Shown: one piece after another, positions 22,481 to 33,539 of the stretch | How the letters are laid out: the number at the start of each line of letters is the position of its first letter | Position numbering within the stretch: the stretch's first letter is position 1 | Assembly (NCBI GenBank): GCA_004431415.1 | Contig: QPMI01000435.1 | Span: 186,001 to 250,000, forward strand | DNA: 64,000 nucleotides | Direction: 5' to 3' | Source of the DNA: Cyanophora paradoxa | Taxonomy: Eukaryota; Glaucocystophyceae; Cyanophorales; Cyanophoraceae | Position numbers and translations under genes: made by a program | The notes under the pieces: model-generated | What the model saw: the letters and a program-made list of their open reading frames with translations, nothing else | Told to the model about the DNA's origin: nothing | Database searches by the model: none

Positions 22481-24372
22481 CTCTAGATCTAGATCCACGG
22501 CAGGCGCTGCTGCCGTGCTGCTTGCCTAGTAGGCCGGGCTTGCTTACACGCCTCAGCGGCCTTAGGTTCCTTAGCTATAGCCTAGTAGGGACCTCAAGGC
22601 TGATGGGGCGCGGTTTCCGCCACACACGCCGTGACGTGCACGCGCGCGTACCGTAGTACGTTACTACGGTTAATTTCGTCGTTGAAGGCCTGGCCGGGCT
22701 GGCCCAGTGCGCGGCGCGCGGGCCGCGCGCGCGGCCCGCCGCGGCCCGCGGCCGCCCGGCGGGCGCGGCCCGGGCCGGGCGGCGGCCCCCGCGCGGCGCG
22801 CGCCGGGCCGCGCCGCCAGAGTCGCGGGACTCGCGGCGCCACCGCCGGCCAGAGCCGCCAGAGCCTCGGCCGCGGGGCCCGGGCCCGGGCCCGGGCGGGC
22901 CGGGCCCCGGGGCCCGGACCGCCCGCTGCCGGCGCCCGCGCGGCGGCCGGGGCCCGCCGGGCCGGGCCGGCCGCCGGGCCCCGGGCCCCCGGCGGCCCCG
23001 GCCCCCGGGCCCCGGGCCCCGGGCCCCGGGCCCCCGGCCCCCCGGCCCCGCCGCCCCGGCCCCGCCCGGGACTCCGGGGAGCCTCCCGCCGGACTCGCGG
23101 CCGGAGAGAGCTGCCCCGGCCCCCAGGACTCCAGGAGCTGAGAGCCTGCAAGCTACCAGTACCGGTGCCGGTTCGCAATACCCCAACCGTCCGCAGCCGT
23201 TACGTACTGGACCACTAGTAGCCTAGTAGCAGGTCCACTACCAGTAGGTCCGGTACCAACTTACTGCCAAGTACCGACTCGCGCGACGAGTAAGCGATCA
23301 CGGCGTACCGGCCCGGTACCGATCGACGGGATCCCGGAACTGCATGCAAGTTCTGCTGCTTCTGCAACAGTGCAATCGATATATCACTGTCGCCTGTAGG
23401 CTGTAGCCTGTAGGATTGTTTATTTAACCGTGGGTTTAAAATGCCGTATAAATCGCCAAGAGGCCGAATATTTAATTCGGCGATTCAGAGTCGCGGCAAT
23501 TCTTAGGGGGTAGGGCTAACGACCGCTTTTGTATAGCGCCAAATTCGCCGCCAATGCCGCACGGCCCGCACCATAGAAGAAGTCCAGAGTTTATTTATTG
23601 CCACGGCGCAATTCCGGTTTTGGGCGAATTCGGCAATTTCACTACCGGTACGCGCGCGCGGCAATTTACTAAGTTAAGCAATATCCTACGTATACAGCCG
23701 CTGACGTGACTCGGCGCTGAGCACCGGCCCGGCGGTGCCACCGGTTACCGGTACCGGTATCGTACTAGTACTGCCACGGTACTGGCAGAAGTACCAGCCT
23801 CTCTAGCGGCGGTTTTTTCTAGGCTTTCGAATTCGAAACTTGACATTTCAGACGAACGTTAACGCGACCTCGACCTCGAGGCCCCGAGTCGATCGCGAGG
23901 GCCGACGTCGACCCGGCCGAGGCCCGAGGGCCGATGTTCAGCGGCTCGACGGGACAGCCTCGACCTCGATCGCGATCGATCATCGGATCGAGGTCCAGCT
24001 GCAGCTGCAGCTAGCTGCAGGTTCGAATTCGGCAATTCAGGCAAGTCATATGCATGGTCGATAAAAGGCAATTAATGATCATGATCATGATCGATATCAG
24101 GCGAGCGCCGAGCGAGCGCGATTCAATGATTTCGAACCCGAGGACCGAGGTCCCGAACCAGTACTGCGCATCCGAGCGCTTCCAAATAATTCAAGCGCCA
24201 AATTCGAAGCCTCGCGATCGGCGAGCGCTAGCTAGCGCTCGCTATAGCGTCATGCACACGGCGCACGTCTCGGAGGCGCGCGCGCTGCAGCCTGCAGATG
24301 CATGTGCCTAAATCTCAATTAGCAGAATGCATGTGGGGGGATCTGCGCTAGCTGCACCGGGGGCAGGGGGCA
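22481..24372. other. Second gene-free island
   Basis: About 22690-23130 is extreme GC, almost only GGGCCC, CCGGGC and GCGCGG words, whose open frames are Pro/Ala/Arg/Gly and not credible proteins. It is flanked by TAGCCTAGTAG at 22578-22588 and 23219-23229 and a near copy at 22523-22532, and followed by AT-richer sequence with many 4-8 bp palindromes (23600-24300, for example CTGCAGCTGCAG and ATCATGATCATGATC). It resembles the island at 7.2-9.3 kb and may be an old repeat. No gene supported. Confidence 0.55.
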
Positions 24373-27300
24373 TCACTCCTCTGGCACGGGGCGCGGTGCA
24401 CGAGGGCCCGCCTCAGCACGGCCGCCAGCGCCCGGGTTAGAATTCGCAATTTGCGAGCCGGCCGGCGGCTCGAGCTCGTCGGGCTCGGGCCCCCCGGGCG
24501 AGGGCTCCGGGCCGGGCCCGGGCCCGTCCGATCGCGAGGGCGTGCCGGCCCGCGACGACCCGCACGCCGACGCTACATCGGGGGCGTGGCCGGCGGGAGA
24601 GGCGGCGGCGGGGGCGTGGCCGGCGGCGGCGAGGAGGCGGGAGAGGGCGCCGGACTCCTGCCGCCGCGCCCCCACGAGGTACGCCTGCGCCCGCGCCCCC
24701 TGAGCCCCGCTACGACCGCGCGCGGGCGGCTGGGGGCGGGGGGGCGCCTGGACGGTGCCCTTGCCCTTGGCCTCGACCTGCCGCGGCTCCACCTCGTACT
24801 TGAACCGCACCCGCTCTGCCCCGCCGCCGCCCCCGCCGCCGCCCCGTCAGAGCTCCCCGGCTCGCCGGCTGAGGGGGGCGGGGGCGGGCCGTAGGTGGCG
24901 GAGGAGATCTGCACGCGGCCCGGCACCCCCGTGCTCTCCATCCTGCGGAACCCTCGCATCAGACCCTCGCCGCCCCGCCAGCCGGCCGGCCGGCCCGGGC
25001 GCCGCGTCGGCACCGGGAGGCGAGGTTGACGGAGTCGCCGTAGACGTCCCACGCGATCTTCTTTGTTGCAATCACCCCTGCCGCGCCCCGCGCCCGCGTC
25101 GCCCGAGGCGGCGGCGGCGGAGCAGCCCTCGCGCTCGAGCTCGCGGGCGCGCACCGGCCACGACCGAGCTGCGCGCGGGGAATGCGGGGCTGGAGCGAGG
25201 CGGCGGCCGACCACGCGCGGGGCGGGGCGCGCACCCCGTGTTGAGGCCCGCCCTGTTATGGCGCGCCGGACGTTCACGCGAGGCCGCCCGCCGCCTCAGC
25301 GCGGGGCGGGCGGGCGTGCGGGGGCGGGCGGGCGGACCGGAGCTTGAGCTCGATGCCGGCCTCCTCCGAGACGTCCTGCGGGGCCGGGCCGGGTCTCGGC
25401 GGGGGCGCGCATGTTCTCCGCGGGGCGGCGAAGGCGCGGGGGCGCACGCGCATAGCGGCGAAGACGGCGAGGCAGAACTCCACCATGTGCTCCGGCGGCT
25501 CCTGCGTGATGTAGAACGCCTGCGCGTGCCGCCCCGCCCCGCCGCGAGGCCGCGAGCTCGGGCTCGGGCGCGCAGCGGGGCGGGGCGCCGGGCGCGCACC
25601 GTGTCCCCGATGAGCTTCACCTGAGGGGCGGCCGGGGGAGAGGTGCTTGTGAGCGCGAGGCAGCGGCGGGCGGGGCGCAGGGGCGAGGCGAAGGGCGCCG
25701 CGCGCGCCTTTTCGACGTTGAAGCGCTCGTTGACGGCGTCGAAGGCGCGGAAGACCGCCTGCCCGCCCGCCGCCCCGCCTCGGCCCGGCTAGGGCCCAGG
25801 GCGGGGCGGGGCGGGCGGGGCGGGGGGGCGGGCGGGCCTGGAGGAGGGCGACGGTCTGGGCGGGGACATGCCCGCCGACATCGCCGTGAAGCCCTGCCCG
25901 CCCGCCCCGCCCGCCCCGCCTCAGCCGGGCCGGGGCGAGGGCGCGGGGCGGGGCGCGGGGGCGCGCGGGGATGTCGACGAAGGCGAGCGTCGCGTCGTCC
26001 AGCAGCTGAGGGCGGCCGCCCGTGGGCGACCGCGGGCGGGCGGGGCGGGACGGGGCGGGCGGGGCGGCGGACGTCGGCGATGAGCTGCTCGCCGGCGCGG
26101 AGGCGGCGGGCGACGTCGGCCGGCACCATCGCCCGCAGCAGCCCGTCCGCTCGCTCCTGCCCCGGGGCTCGGGGCGGGTCGGGACGGGCGGGGCGGGCGG
26201 GGCGGGGGCGGACGACGGCGGCGCGGAGGGCGCGCTGCTCGGCGACGAGGGCAGAGACGTCGCGCGCCACCACCACGAAGAACGGCTCCTCCCCTGCCGC
26301 GCCCCTCGCCTGGCGGGCGAGGGGAGGAGAGGGCAGCCGGGGGCGCGCACGGTCGCGGTCGGGGCTCTCGGTGAGGCCCCGCCCGAGGGAGACCTGCGCG
26401 GGGAAGCGGGCCCCGCCCCGCCGCACCCCCTCCAGCGAGTCCTCCTGCGCCCCCGGCCCCTCCCGCCTCGGAGGCGGCGGCAAGGGAGGGTCGGGCCGGC
26501 GCGCGCGCGCCTCGGGGTTGCCCCCGATCGCCCCGCTGCGGACGCTGGGGCCCTCCTGAAGCGACCGCGTGCTGCCCGCCCCCCCCTCAGCTTCGGAGCG
26601 CGGCGCTGGGGCGGGGGCGGGGGCGGGGGGCGGGCGGGCCTGGGGCGGCGGTCGCGGAGGGCGAGGGAGGGGAAGAAGTCGCGGATGCGCGCCCCCACGA
26701 GCTCCTCGGGGGCCCCGCACCCCAGCACCCCCGCCGCCGCCCCGTTCGCCTTCTGCCCCGCCCCAGCGCCCGCGCTCGAAAGAGAGGCGGGGGGAGCAGG
26801 GCGGGGCCGGGGGACCTGGATGACCCCCTCGGCGTCCACGATGAAGGTCGGGTCTGCCGGCCACAGTCGGGCGCCGCAAAAGGGAGAGGGGCGGGGCGGG
26901 GACCGAGGGAGGCGCGGAGGAGGGCCTCGTTGCGCTCGCGGGTGGAGGCGAGGGCCGCGAGGGGGTCCGACGCCGCGAGCGAGTCGGCCCGCACCAGCCT
27001 CCGCAGCGCCGGCAGCTCCCCCAGCACCTGCGCGGCGGTTCGCCCGAGCGGGGGGGTGGCCGAGCCGGCGGCAAGGGAGGAGGGCGGTGGGAGGCTCCGG
27101 CGGCGAGGCCAGGGGCCGGCGGAGTGGTGGCTTCTCGGGGGCAGGCAGGAAGGCGCTACGACTAGCGGGAAGGGGCTCGCTGCAGGCGGGGGAGTGCGGG
27201 GGCGGGGGCGGGGGCGGGACCTCGGCGGGGACGTAGAGGAGCATGCTGGCGTCCCCCAGGAATTCCCGCATCACCCGCTGCCCCCGCCCCGAGGCGCTCG

Positions 27301-30300
27301 ACGCGAGCCGCCGCCGGCGCGGGGCGCGCGGGGGGCTCGGGCGGCACGTGGATGGAGGGGGCGAGGGAGGCGGCGTAGAGGCAGACGAGGAGCGGGACGG
27401 CGACGGCGAAGCAGAGCGAGAGCGACGCGATCGCGTGCTCCATCTCCTCCCGCGACCGCGCTGCCACTGCCCGCCCCCGCCCGCCCCCCGAGGCTCGCGA
27501 CCCTCCGGCGCGCGCCGGCCCCCCCGGGCGGGCGGCGCACGGCGGACGGCGTAGCCGCGGACGGCGGTGCTCGCGCCGACCTGCAGGAGAGGCGCTCAGG
27601 AAACGAAGGGAGAGATCGCTACTCCATATATGCGCATCGAAGAGGGGCGGCCCCTTCGACGCGTCGGGCGCGCACGGCGTCGTAGTAGAGGTAGCGGTCG
27701 AAGAGGGGCCGCGGCTCGACGACCACGCGCCCGGAGTCCAGCAGCGCCGCCGTCATCTGCCGCCCGCCGCCCGCCCCGCCCGTGAGCCGCCCGCCGCGAC
27801 GCGAGCGGGGGCCGGCGGGCCGAGGGCTGGCTGGCCACCATGTTGCCCGTGTGCACGTCGAGCCCGTTCACCGCCGTGTCTGGAGCGCGGGGCGCGGGGG
27901 CCGCCTCAGGCCTCCGAGCGGCGAGGCGGGGCAGGGGCGGCCGCCGCCCGCACCGATAATGCCCGGGAGGGTGAGGACGGGGCCCCCGAAGCGCAGCGCG
28001 TTGGCGGCCTGCGCGGCGGGTGGGCAGAGCCGAAGAGCCCCGGGGAGGTGCGAGGCCGCTCGCACGGGAACAAGGTAGGAGTTTGTGATCCGCTTCATGG
28101 TCTCCTGGACCTCCCGGAAGCCGCCGCGCCAGACGGGGGCCCCCACGGGCGAGTCGGCGACGGCGAGCTCCACGGTCAGCGCCGCCAGCGCCGCGTTCCC
28201 GTACCACGTCACCATCGTCTGCCGCGCCGCCTCAGGTCGCGCAGGGCCCGGCGGGATCGGGATGGCGGAGGGGCCTTGGGGGCGGGAGGGGGGCGGGGCG
28301 CACGGCGGTGGCGAGGAGGGCGCGCTTGCGGGCCTCGGGGACGGCCTCGAGGACGATGGCGAAGGAGGCGGCGACGAGGCCGAGCGCCGAGAGGACCACC
28401 GCGCAGAAGCGCAGGAACAGGCCCGTCAGCGCCCCTGCGCGCGCGCCGCCGCCGCCGCCGCTGGGACGCGCGGCGCGGCGGCGCCGGCGACGGCGAGGCG
28501 CGGGCGCACCGACCCACGTCTCCTCGACCTCCACCTGCCGGGAGCGGTCAGCGCTATGGATGGCTCGAGCGTCGCGGAGATCGAGGGGCGGGGGCGCCTG
28601 GAGGCGGGCGTAGTCGACCATCGCCTCCTCCGCGTCGTCCTCCTGCGGGCGCACGGCGGCCGGCGCTGAGAGGGCGGGGGCGGGGGCAGGGCGGGGCGGG
28701 GCGGGCGGGCGCCTCCATCTCCTCGGTGGCGGCCTCGGAGCCGACTTCGACCTCGCCCTCGGAGGAGCGCTCGTCCAGCTCCTCGTCCGACGAGGGCGGG
28801 GGCGCCCCGCCCCCGCCCGCCGCCCGCCCCCGCTGCTCGGCCAGCGTTTCCTTGCGCCTGAGGAAGAGGGGCGCCAGGATGCCCGCCCGGATCTCCCGCG
28901 CCGTGCTCCGCGGGATCTGCGGCGCCGCGGCCTCGGGGCGCGCCGCGGGCGGGGCGGGGCGGGGCGGGGCGCGCCTGCACGAAGACCTCGAGGAGGCGGT
29001 CGCGCACGCGCCGGACGTACCAGAGCACCGGCAGCATCACCCCGAGGCTGCCGGCCCGGCCGGCTCGAGCGAGGCCGCGGCCGGGCGGGGCGGGGCGGGG
29101 CGGGCGCGCATGAGGAAGAGGGCGAGGCCGACGGCGGTGCAGAAGAGGGCGATCGAGGTGCGCCGCACGGCGCCCAGTTCCTCGATCTGCGGGCCGCGCC
29201 GGCCCGCGCGCTCGGCGGCTGCTCGGCGGCGCCGGCCGGGGCGCAGGGCGGACCGTGCGGACGAAGAAGCCGGCGGCGAGGGTCGTGTAGGCCACGGGGA
29301 TCGTCAGCGGCCTGCGCGCCGCGAGTCGGCGTCCCGTCCCCGGCGGGGGGGGCGGCGGTGCCGGCGGCGGGCGGCGGGCGGACACGTTGGCGAGGAGGTA
29401 GAAGAGGTCCGGGGTGACGATGCCCTCGGCGACGAGGGCGGTGGTGTTGAAGGGCGCGCCCGGCGGCGTCGTCAGGATCGAGTCGGCGGAGCGGATGGCC
29501 GTCAGCAGCGCCTCCAGCAGCGTCAGCGTGCGGTTCGTCTCGCCCAGCTCGCGGGCCCCGAGGGCGGGGCCGCTGGGTCCCGGCGGGGGCGGTCCCGGCG
29601 GGGCGGGCCGGCGGGCGGCGGGCCGGCCTGAGGCGGGGGGGCTGGGGCGGGGGCCGGCCGGGGCAGCAGCTCCCGCACCGTCACGCTGGTCGACCAGAGC
29701 TGCCCGCCCGCCTCGGTGAGGGCGCCGCAACGAGCCCGGCCTTGCGACCGCGAGGCCGGCGAGCTCGCGCGCGCGGCGCCCGGAACGGAGGCGCGCACCT
29801 CTGCGGCGGGGACGGTCTTGTCGAAGGCGCCGTGCGGCGCGTCGAAGAAGAGCTCCTGCGGCGCGCGGGGCAGCCGGTAAGCGCGGTGGCGGGCGGCTCC
29901 CGAGGCGCCTCGGGCCGGGCGGGCGGGCGCCTGGAGGCCGCGGCGGAGTTCCTCGGTGCAGGCTCGCAGCTGCTCGGCGGCGGCGGCGGCGGCGGCGGGG
30001 CCGCGGAAGGCCGGGGGCACGAGGGGCGGGGGCGAGGGCATCGTCGCCAGCTGGAACGCCCGCGCTTTCTGCGGCCGACCTCGGGCTCGCGTCCGCCGCC
30101 GGGCGCGAGGCGGGCGCGAGGCGGGCGCGAGGCGGGCCGGCGCGCCTCGCCCATGCAGACAACGAAGGGGCGGACGGTCGTGTCGACGATCAGCGCTTTC
30201 AGCGCCTTGCTGCGCGCCGCGGGCCTCTTTAGCCGCGGAGCCGGCGGGCGAAGCCGACCCCAGCGCGGGCGCCTGTGGTCGTGGAAGTCGGCGCGGGCGA

Positions 30301-33300
30301 CGAGGTAGTTCGCGAAGAGCACGCCCAGCATCGCCAGCACCTGCGCGCGAGGGGGCGCCTCAGAGGGCGAAGCGGGGCGGGGCGGTGGGGCCGGGCGCGC
30401 CGAGAGGAGCGCTGCGGCGTGGAGGACGGCGAAGGCGCGGTGGTAGCGCGCCCGCACGTCCGCGGCGACCAGCAGCCGCTGCACGCCCGACTCGCGCGCC
30501 CACTGCCGCCGCAGCGCCTCGAACGAGGCCTCCCCGCTCGCCGTCCCGTCCTCCTCGCTCGGCTCGGGCGCGCTCAGCAGCGCCGCCGCCGTCCCCTCCT
30601 GCGGCGACGGGCTCGGGCTCGGGTGCGCCTCGAGGTGGCGGCAGGAGGGGGGCCGGCGGGCGGGCCTCGAGTTCGGAGTCGAGGCGGAGCTCGCGCGGGC
30701 CGCCGCCCGTCGCCTGCGCGCTCGAGCTCGAGCTCGAGGGCGCACCAAGCACCTCCGCCGCCGCCGCCTGCTCCCCGCCCCGGCGTCAGCCTCGCGGCTC
30801 GCGGCTCGGGGCGCGGTCGGGCCGGGGCGGCGGGCACGGGGCGCTGGCGGTCGGCGCGGCGCTGCTCGAGGAGCCGGTCCGCCCGCCCCGCCGTCCACAG
30901 CGCCCCCTCGATGTCTGGCCCCGCCCCGCCCCGGCTCGCCCCCGCCCGGCGCCGCCTCGCGCGGCGACGCGCCCGGCGGCGCGCACCGAACATTTGCGTG
31001 GCCTGGAAGGCGGCGAAGTGGCGGAGCACGCGGACCGAGTGCGGGTGCGCCTGCAGCAGGTGCCCGTACAGCCTGCCCGCCCCGCCAGTCACAGCTCCGA
31101 GGGCGGGGGGAAGGCGGGGCGGGGCGCGCCGGCGGGCGCGCTGCTTGGACTCTTCGGCCGCCGAGGCGCGCGCCGAGAGCTCCGCGCTCGACCCGTCCCC
31201 GGAGCCTGCGCGCCCCGCCCGAAGCTCGGACTTGGGGGGGAAGCGGGGGGCGGGCCGGGGGCGGACCGGGGGCGCGGCCGGAGGCGAGGACGACGGTCCA
31301 GAAGGCGGCGGCGCGGAGCGAGGCGTCCCGCTCCTCCCGCCCGATCGCCTCCAGCACCCTGCGCCCGCCAGCGCGGTGCTCGACACGACGCAGGGCGGAC
31401 GGGGGCGGGGGCGCACTCGGTGACGTCGCGGCCCTCCTCGCCCCACTCCTCCCGCTCCACCGTCCGCTGGTGCTCCAGGAAGAAGGCCTGCCGGCGCGTG
31501 AGCTGCAGCTGGAGGCGGGGCGCGCCTAGGCCCGGCGGGGCCGCCGGCTCGCCTGGTAGGAGGTCGTGAAGCCGGCCGACATCTGCGGGGGCGGGGGCGG
31601 GGTTGAGCCCCCCCGCGCGGGCCCGACCGCCCCGCCGCGCGCGCACCCGGCGGGCCTTGCGCGCCATCGCCTGCCGCCGGCCGTCAGCTGCCTCGCGAAG
31701 AGCGAAGGCGGGCGGGCGGGCGGGGCGGGCGGGGCGGGCCATGGAGAGGGGGACGAGGGCGGGGACGTCGTAGAGGGCGGCGGCGAGGCGCACGGGGAGG
31801 AACGCCGAGCGCGGCCGCCGCTCGCACGCCGCCTGCGGAGAGCGCGCGCGTGAGCGCCACGGGTGCCTGCGCTCGTCGGGCCCTCGAGGGCGCGCCTGGG
31901 CGAACTCGAGGGCGGGGCCCATGGCCGGCGCCTCCTCGCTGTGCCGCGGGGGCACCCCCACGGCGGCGAGGCGGGCGGCGAGGGAGCGGCCGGCCCCGCC
32001 CGTCTCCTCGGCGAGGAGCGCGCGGGCGGCGACGTCGTGGCAGGCGTCCCCGCAGAAGAAGAGGAGGCGCTCGCGGTCGCCCCGCGCCGCCGCCACCGCC
32101 GCCGCCGCGCGGGCGCGCACGAGCAGCGCGGAGGCCGGCGCGCAGAGGAGGGCAACCCCCGCGAGGGCCGGCCAGAAGGCGGCGGGGGCCGCGCAGCCCG
32201 GGGCGGCGCAGAAGGCCAGGCCGAGCACGGCGCAGGGAAGGGGGAGCAGGGCGAGGTACGCCTCCCGCAGGATGCAGGGCGTCCGCAGCGGCGGAAGCCT
32301 GCGCAGGGCAGTTGTGAGACGGGGGCGAGGGCCGAGGGCGAGGCGAGGCACCAGTAGTAGAAGAGGACGAAGTAAAGGGCGGCGCCAGCGACGCCGAAGC
32401 CGCCGCGGAGGGCGCCGCGGTCACGCGAGAACTGCGCGCGAGCCGCGTGTGCGCGGGGAGGGCGGCAGGAGAGGCGCGCCGACGGGCCCGGCGCGGGCGC
32501 ACGAGGGCAAGGAGGAGGAGGAAAGTCTTGACGGCGGCGAGGACGGCGTCCGGGAGCGGGGTGGAGCGGGCGAGGGCGGCGTGCGCCGAGGGCCGCGGGT
32601 CGAAGAGCAGCGCGGGGGCGAAGGCGAGGCACGCGACCGCGATGATTGCAGCGGCGCCGAAGACGGCGATCACGAGCTGCTCCTGCGCGAGGCAGGCGAC
32701 GGAGGGGAACTCCTCGAGGCGGCCCCCGCGGCACGCGAGCGACGGCCCGAAGCTCCCGAGAAGCGCCGGCGCCTCCAGCACGAGCAGGAGGGCGAGCCAC
32801 CAGCGCACCGCCGTCGTCAGCGCCTCTGCGCGCGGCGCGCAAATGCGAATCGAATTAATTTCGGCGGAATCAAATTCGCTCGAGACGGGGACAAGGGAAC
32901 GAACTCGTCTCGGTCATGCGCTTGCAGAAGAAGAGAAAGAGGCAGGCGAGGAGGAGCGCGAGCAGGGCGATCGACACCCAGAAGAGCGCGAGGAAGCCGC
33001 CCCAGGAGCTGAAGCGCGGGCGGAGCTGGAGAAAGAAGAGGAAGATGTCCGACTGCCAGTCGTCGCAGAAGACGCAGCCGGGGAGCCAGAGGACGAGCGC
33101 GGAGAGCTGCAGGAGGCCGATCGTGCGCAGGACGACGAGGGCGCGCACCCAGTGGCGCGAGGGCCCCGGATTCGTCCCGGAGGCCGCGACCAGCAAGTTG
33201 TATCCCTTCGAGCGGCTCGTCAGCGATAGCCCGGCGGCGGCGCGCGGCGCTCTAGAAGGCGCGCAGCGCGTTCTTGCGCGCCTGGTAGATTGAGCGCCGT

Positions 33301-33349
33301 GCGCGCTCCACCAGGGCGTCGTCGTCCCAGCGCGCGACGAAGACTTCAT
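24373..33349 (-). CDS. Giant polytopic TmcB-like protein with PAS and class III adenylate cyclase domains
   Basis: Probable membrane-bound adenylate cyclase. The N-terminal half has at least ten hydrophobic helices, for example ALVVLRTIGLLQLSALVLWL (about 33110), FLALFWVSIALLALLLACLF (about 33000), LVIAVFGAAAIIAVACLAF (about 32680) and GVAGAALYFVLFYYWCLA (about 32390). HPHSVRVLRHFAAFQATQMF (about 31050-30990) matches the P.S..VLR.YA.F signature of TmcB-like proteins. More helices occur near 29300, 29140 and 28400, with one at about 27440-27365. Then PAS (DPTFIVDAEGVIQ, about 26850-26810) and cyclase: AFVDIPGFTAMSAGM across a GC-AG intron at 25894-25966, VKLIGDTVFYIT, WDVYGDSVNLASR, MESTGVPGRVQISSATY. 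Both metal Asp, the Lys/Asp pair expected for ATP and the Asn/Arg pair are present. I treat it as one gene because motifs run on one strand without a credible intervening end; two adjacent genes remain possible. Start (33349) is uncertain. Confidence 0.78.
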
Positions 33350-33398
33350 CCGTCTCGTCTCCCTTCGAGAAGATCGTCCCGCCGTGCGTACGCGGCAT
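33252..33398 (-). CDS. Short 48-residue ORF with SMN-like helix (tentative)
   Basis: The ATG at 33398 opens a complete 48-codon frame ending at a TAG (33252-33254). Residues 17-45 include DEVFVARWDDDALVERARRS and end YQARKNALRAF. The W-D-D-x-A-L pattern followed by a basic helix resembles the Gemin2-binding region of survival motor neuron proteins, but no Tudor or YG-box region is seen. It overlaps the proposed start of the TmcB-like cyclase in another frame, so it could be a first exon of that gene, a truncated gene or chance. Composition looks protein-like, unlike the neighbouring shadow frames. Confidence 0.3.
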   Translation of the reverse strand: MPRTHGGTIFSKGDETDEVFVARWDDDALVERARRSIYQARKNALRAF

Positions 33399-33539
33399 CG
33401 CTGCCCGCTGAAATGACAAACCTTAAGTTAGCGGTACCCCTCGACAACGCTCTCTTCGAACTTGCGGCTGCTTTCGTAGAGCCAGACTGAAGCTATCGTG
33501 GGCGCTGGTTGGCACGGTGCACCGTTTGCGGGCGGAGCC
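33399..33539. promoter_or_regulatory. Divergent promoter region
   Basis: Short gap between the minus-strand start codons (33398 or 33349) and the plus-strand start at 33540. It must hold both promoters. No recognisable element. Confidence 0.35.

Noticed and set aside
22575-23218. Overlapping ORFs of about 200 codons on both strands in the GC island
   Set aside because: Composition is only Gly/Pro/Arg/Ala from GGGCCC-type repeats, all frames are open, and there is no motif or splice structure.
28048-29631. A 527-codon plus-strand ORF
   Set aside because: It lies antisense to membrane-helix exons of the cyclase gene and is Arg/Gly-rich without motifs.
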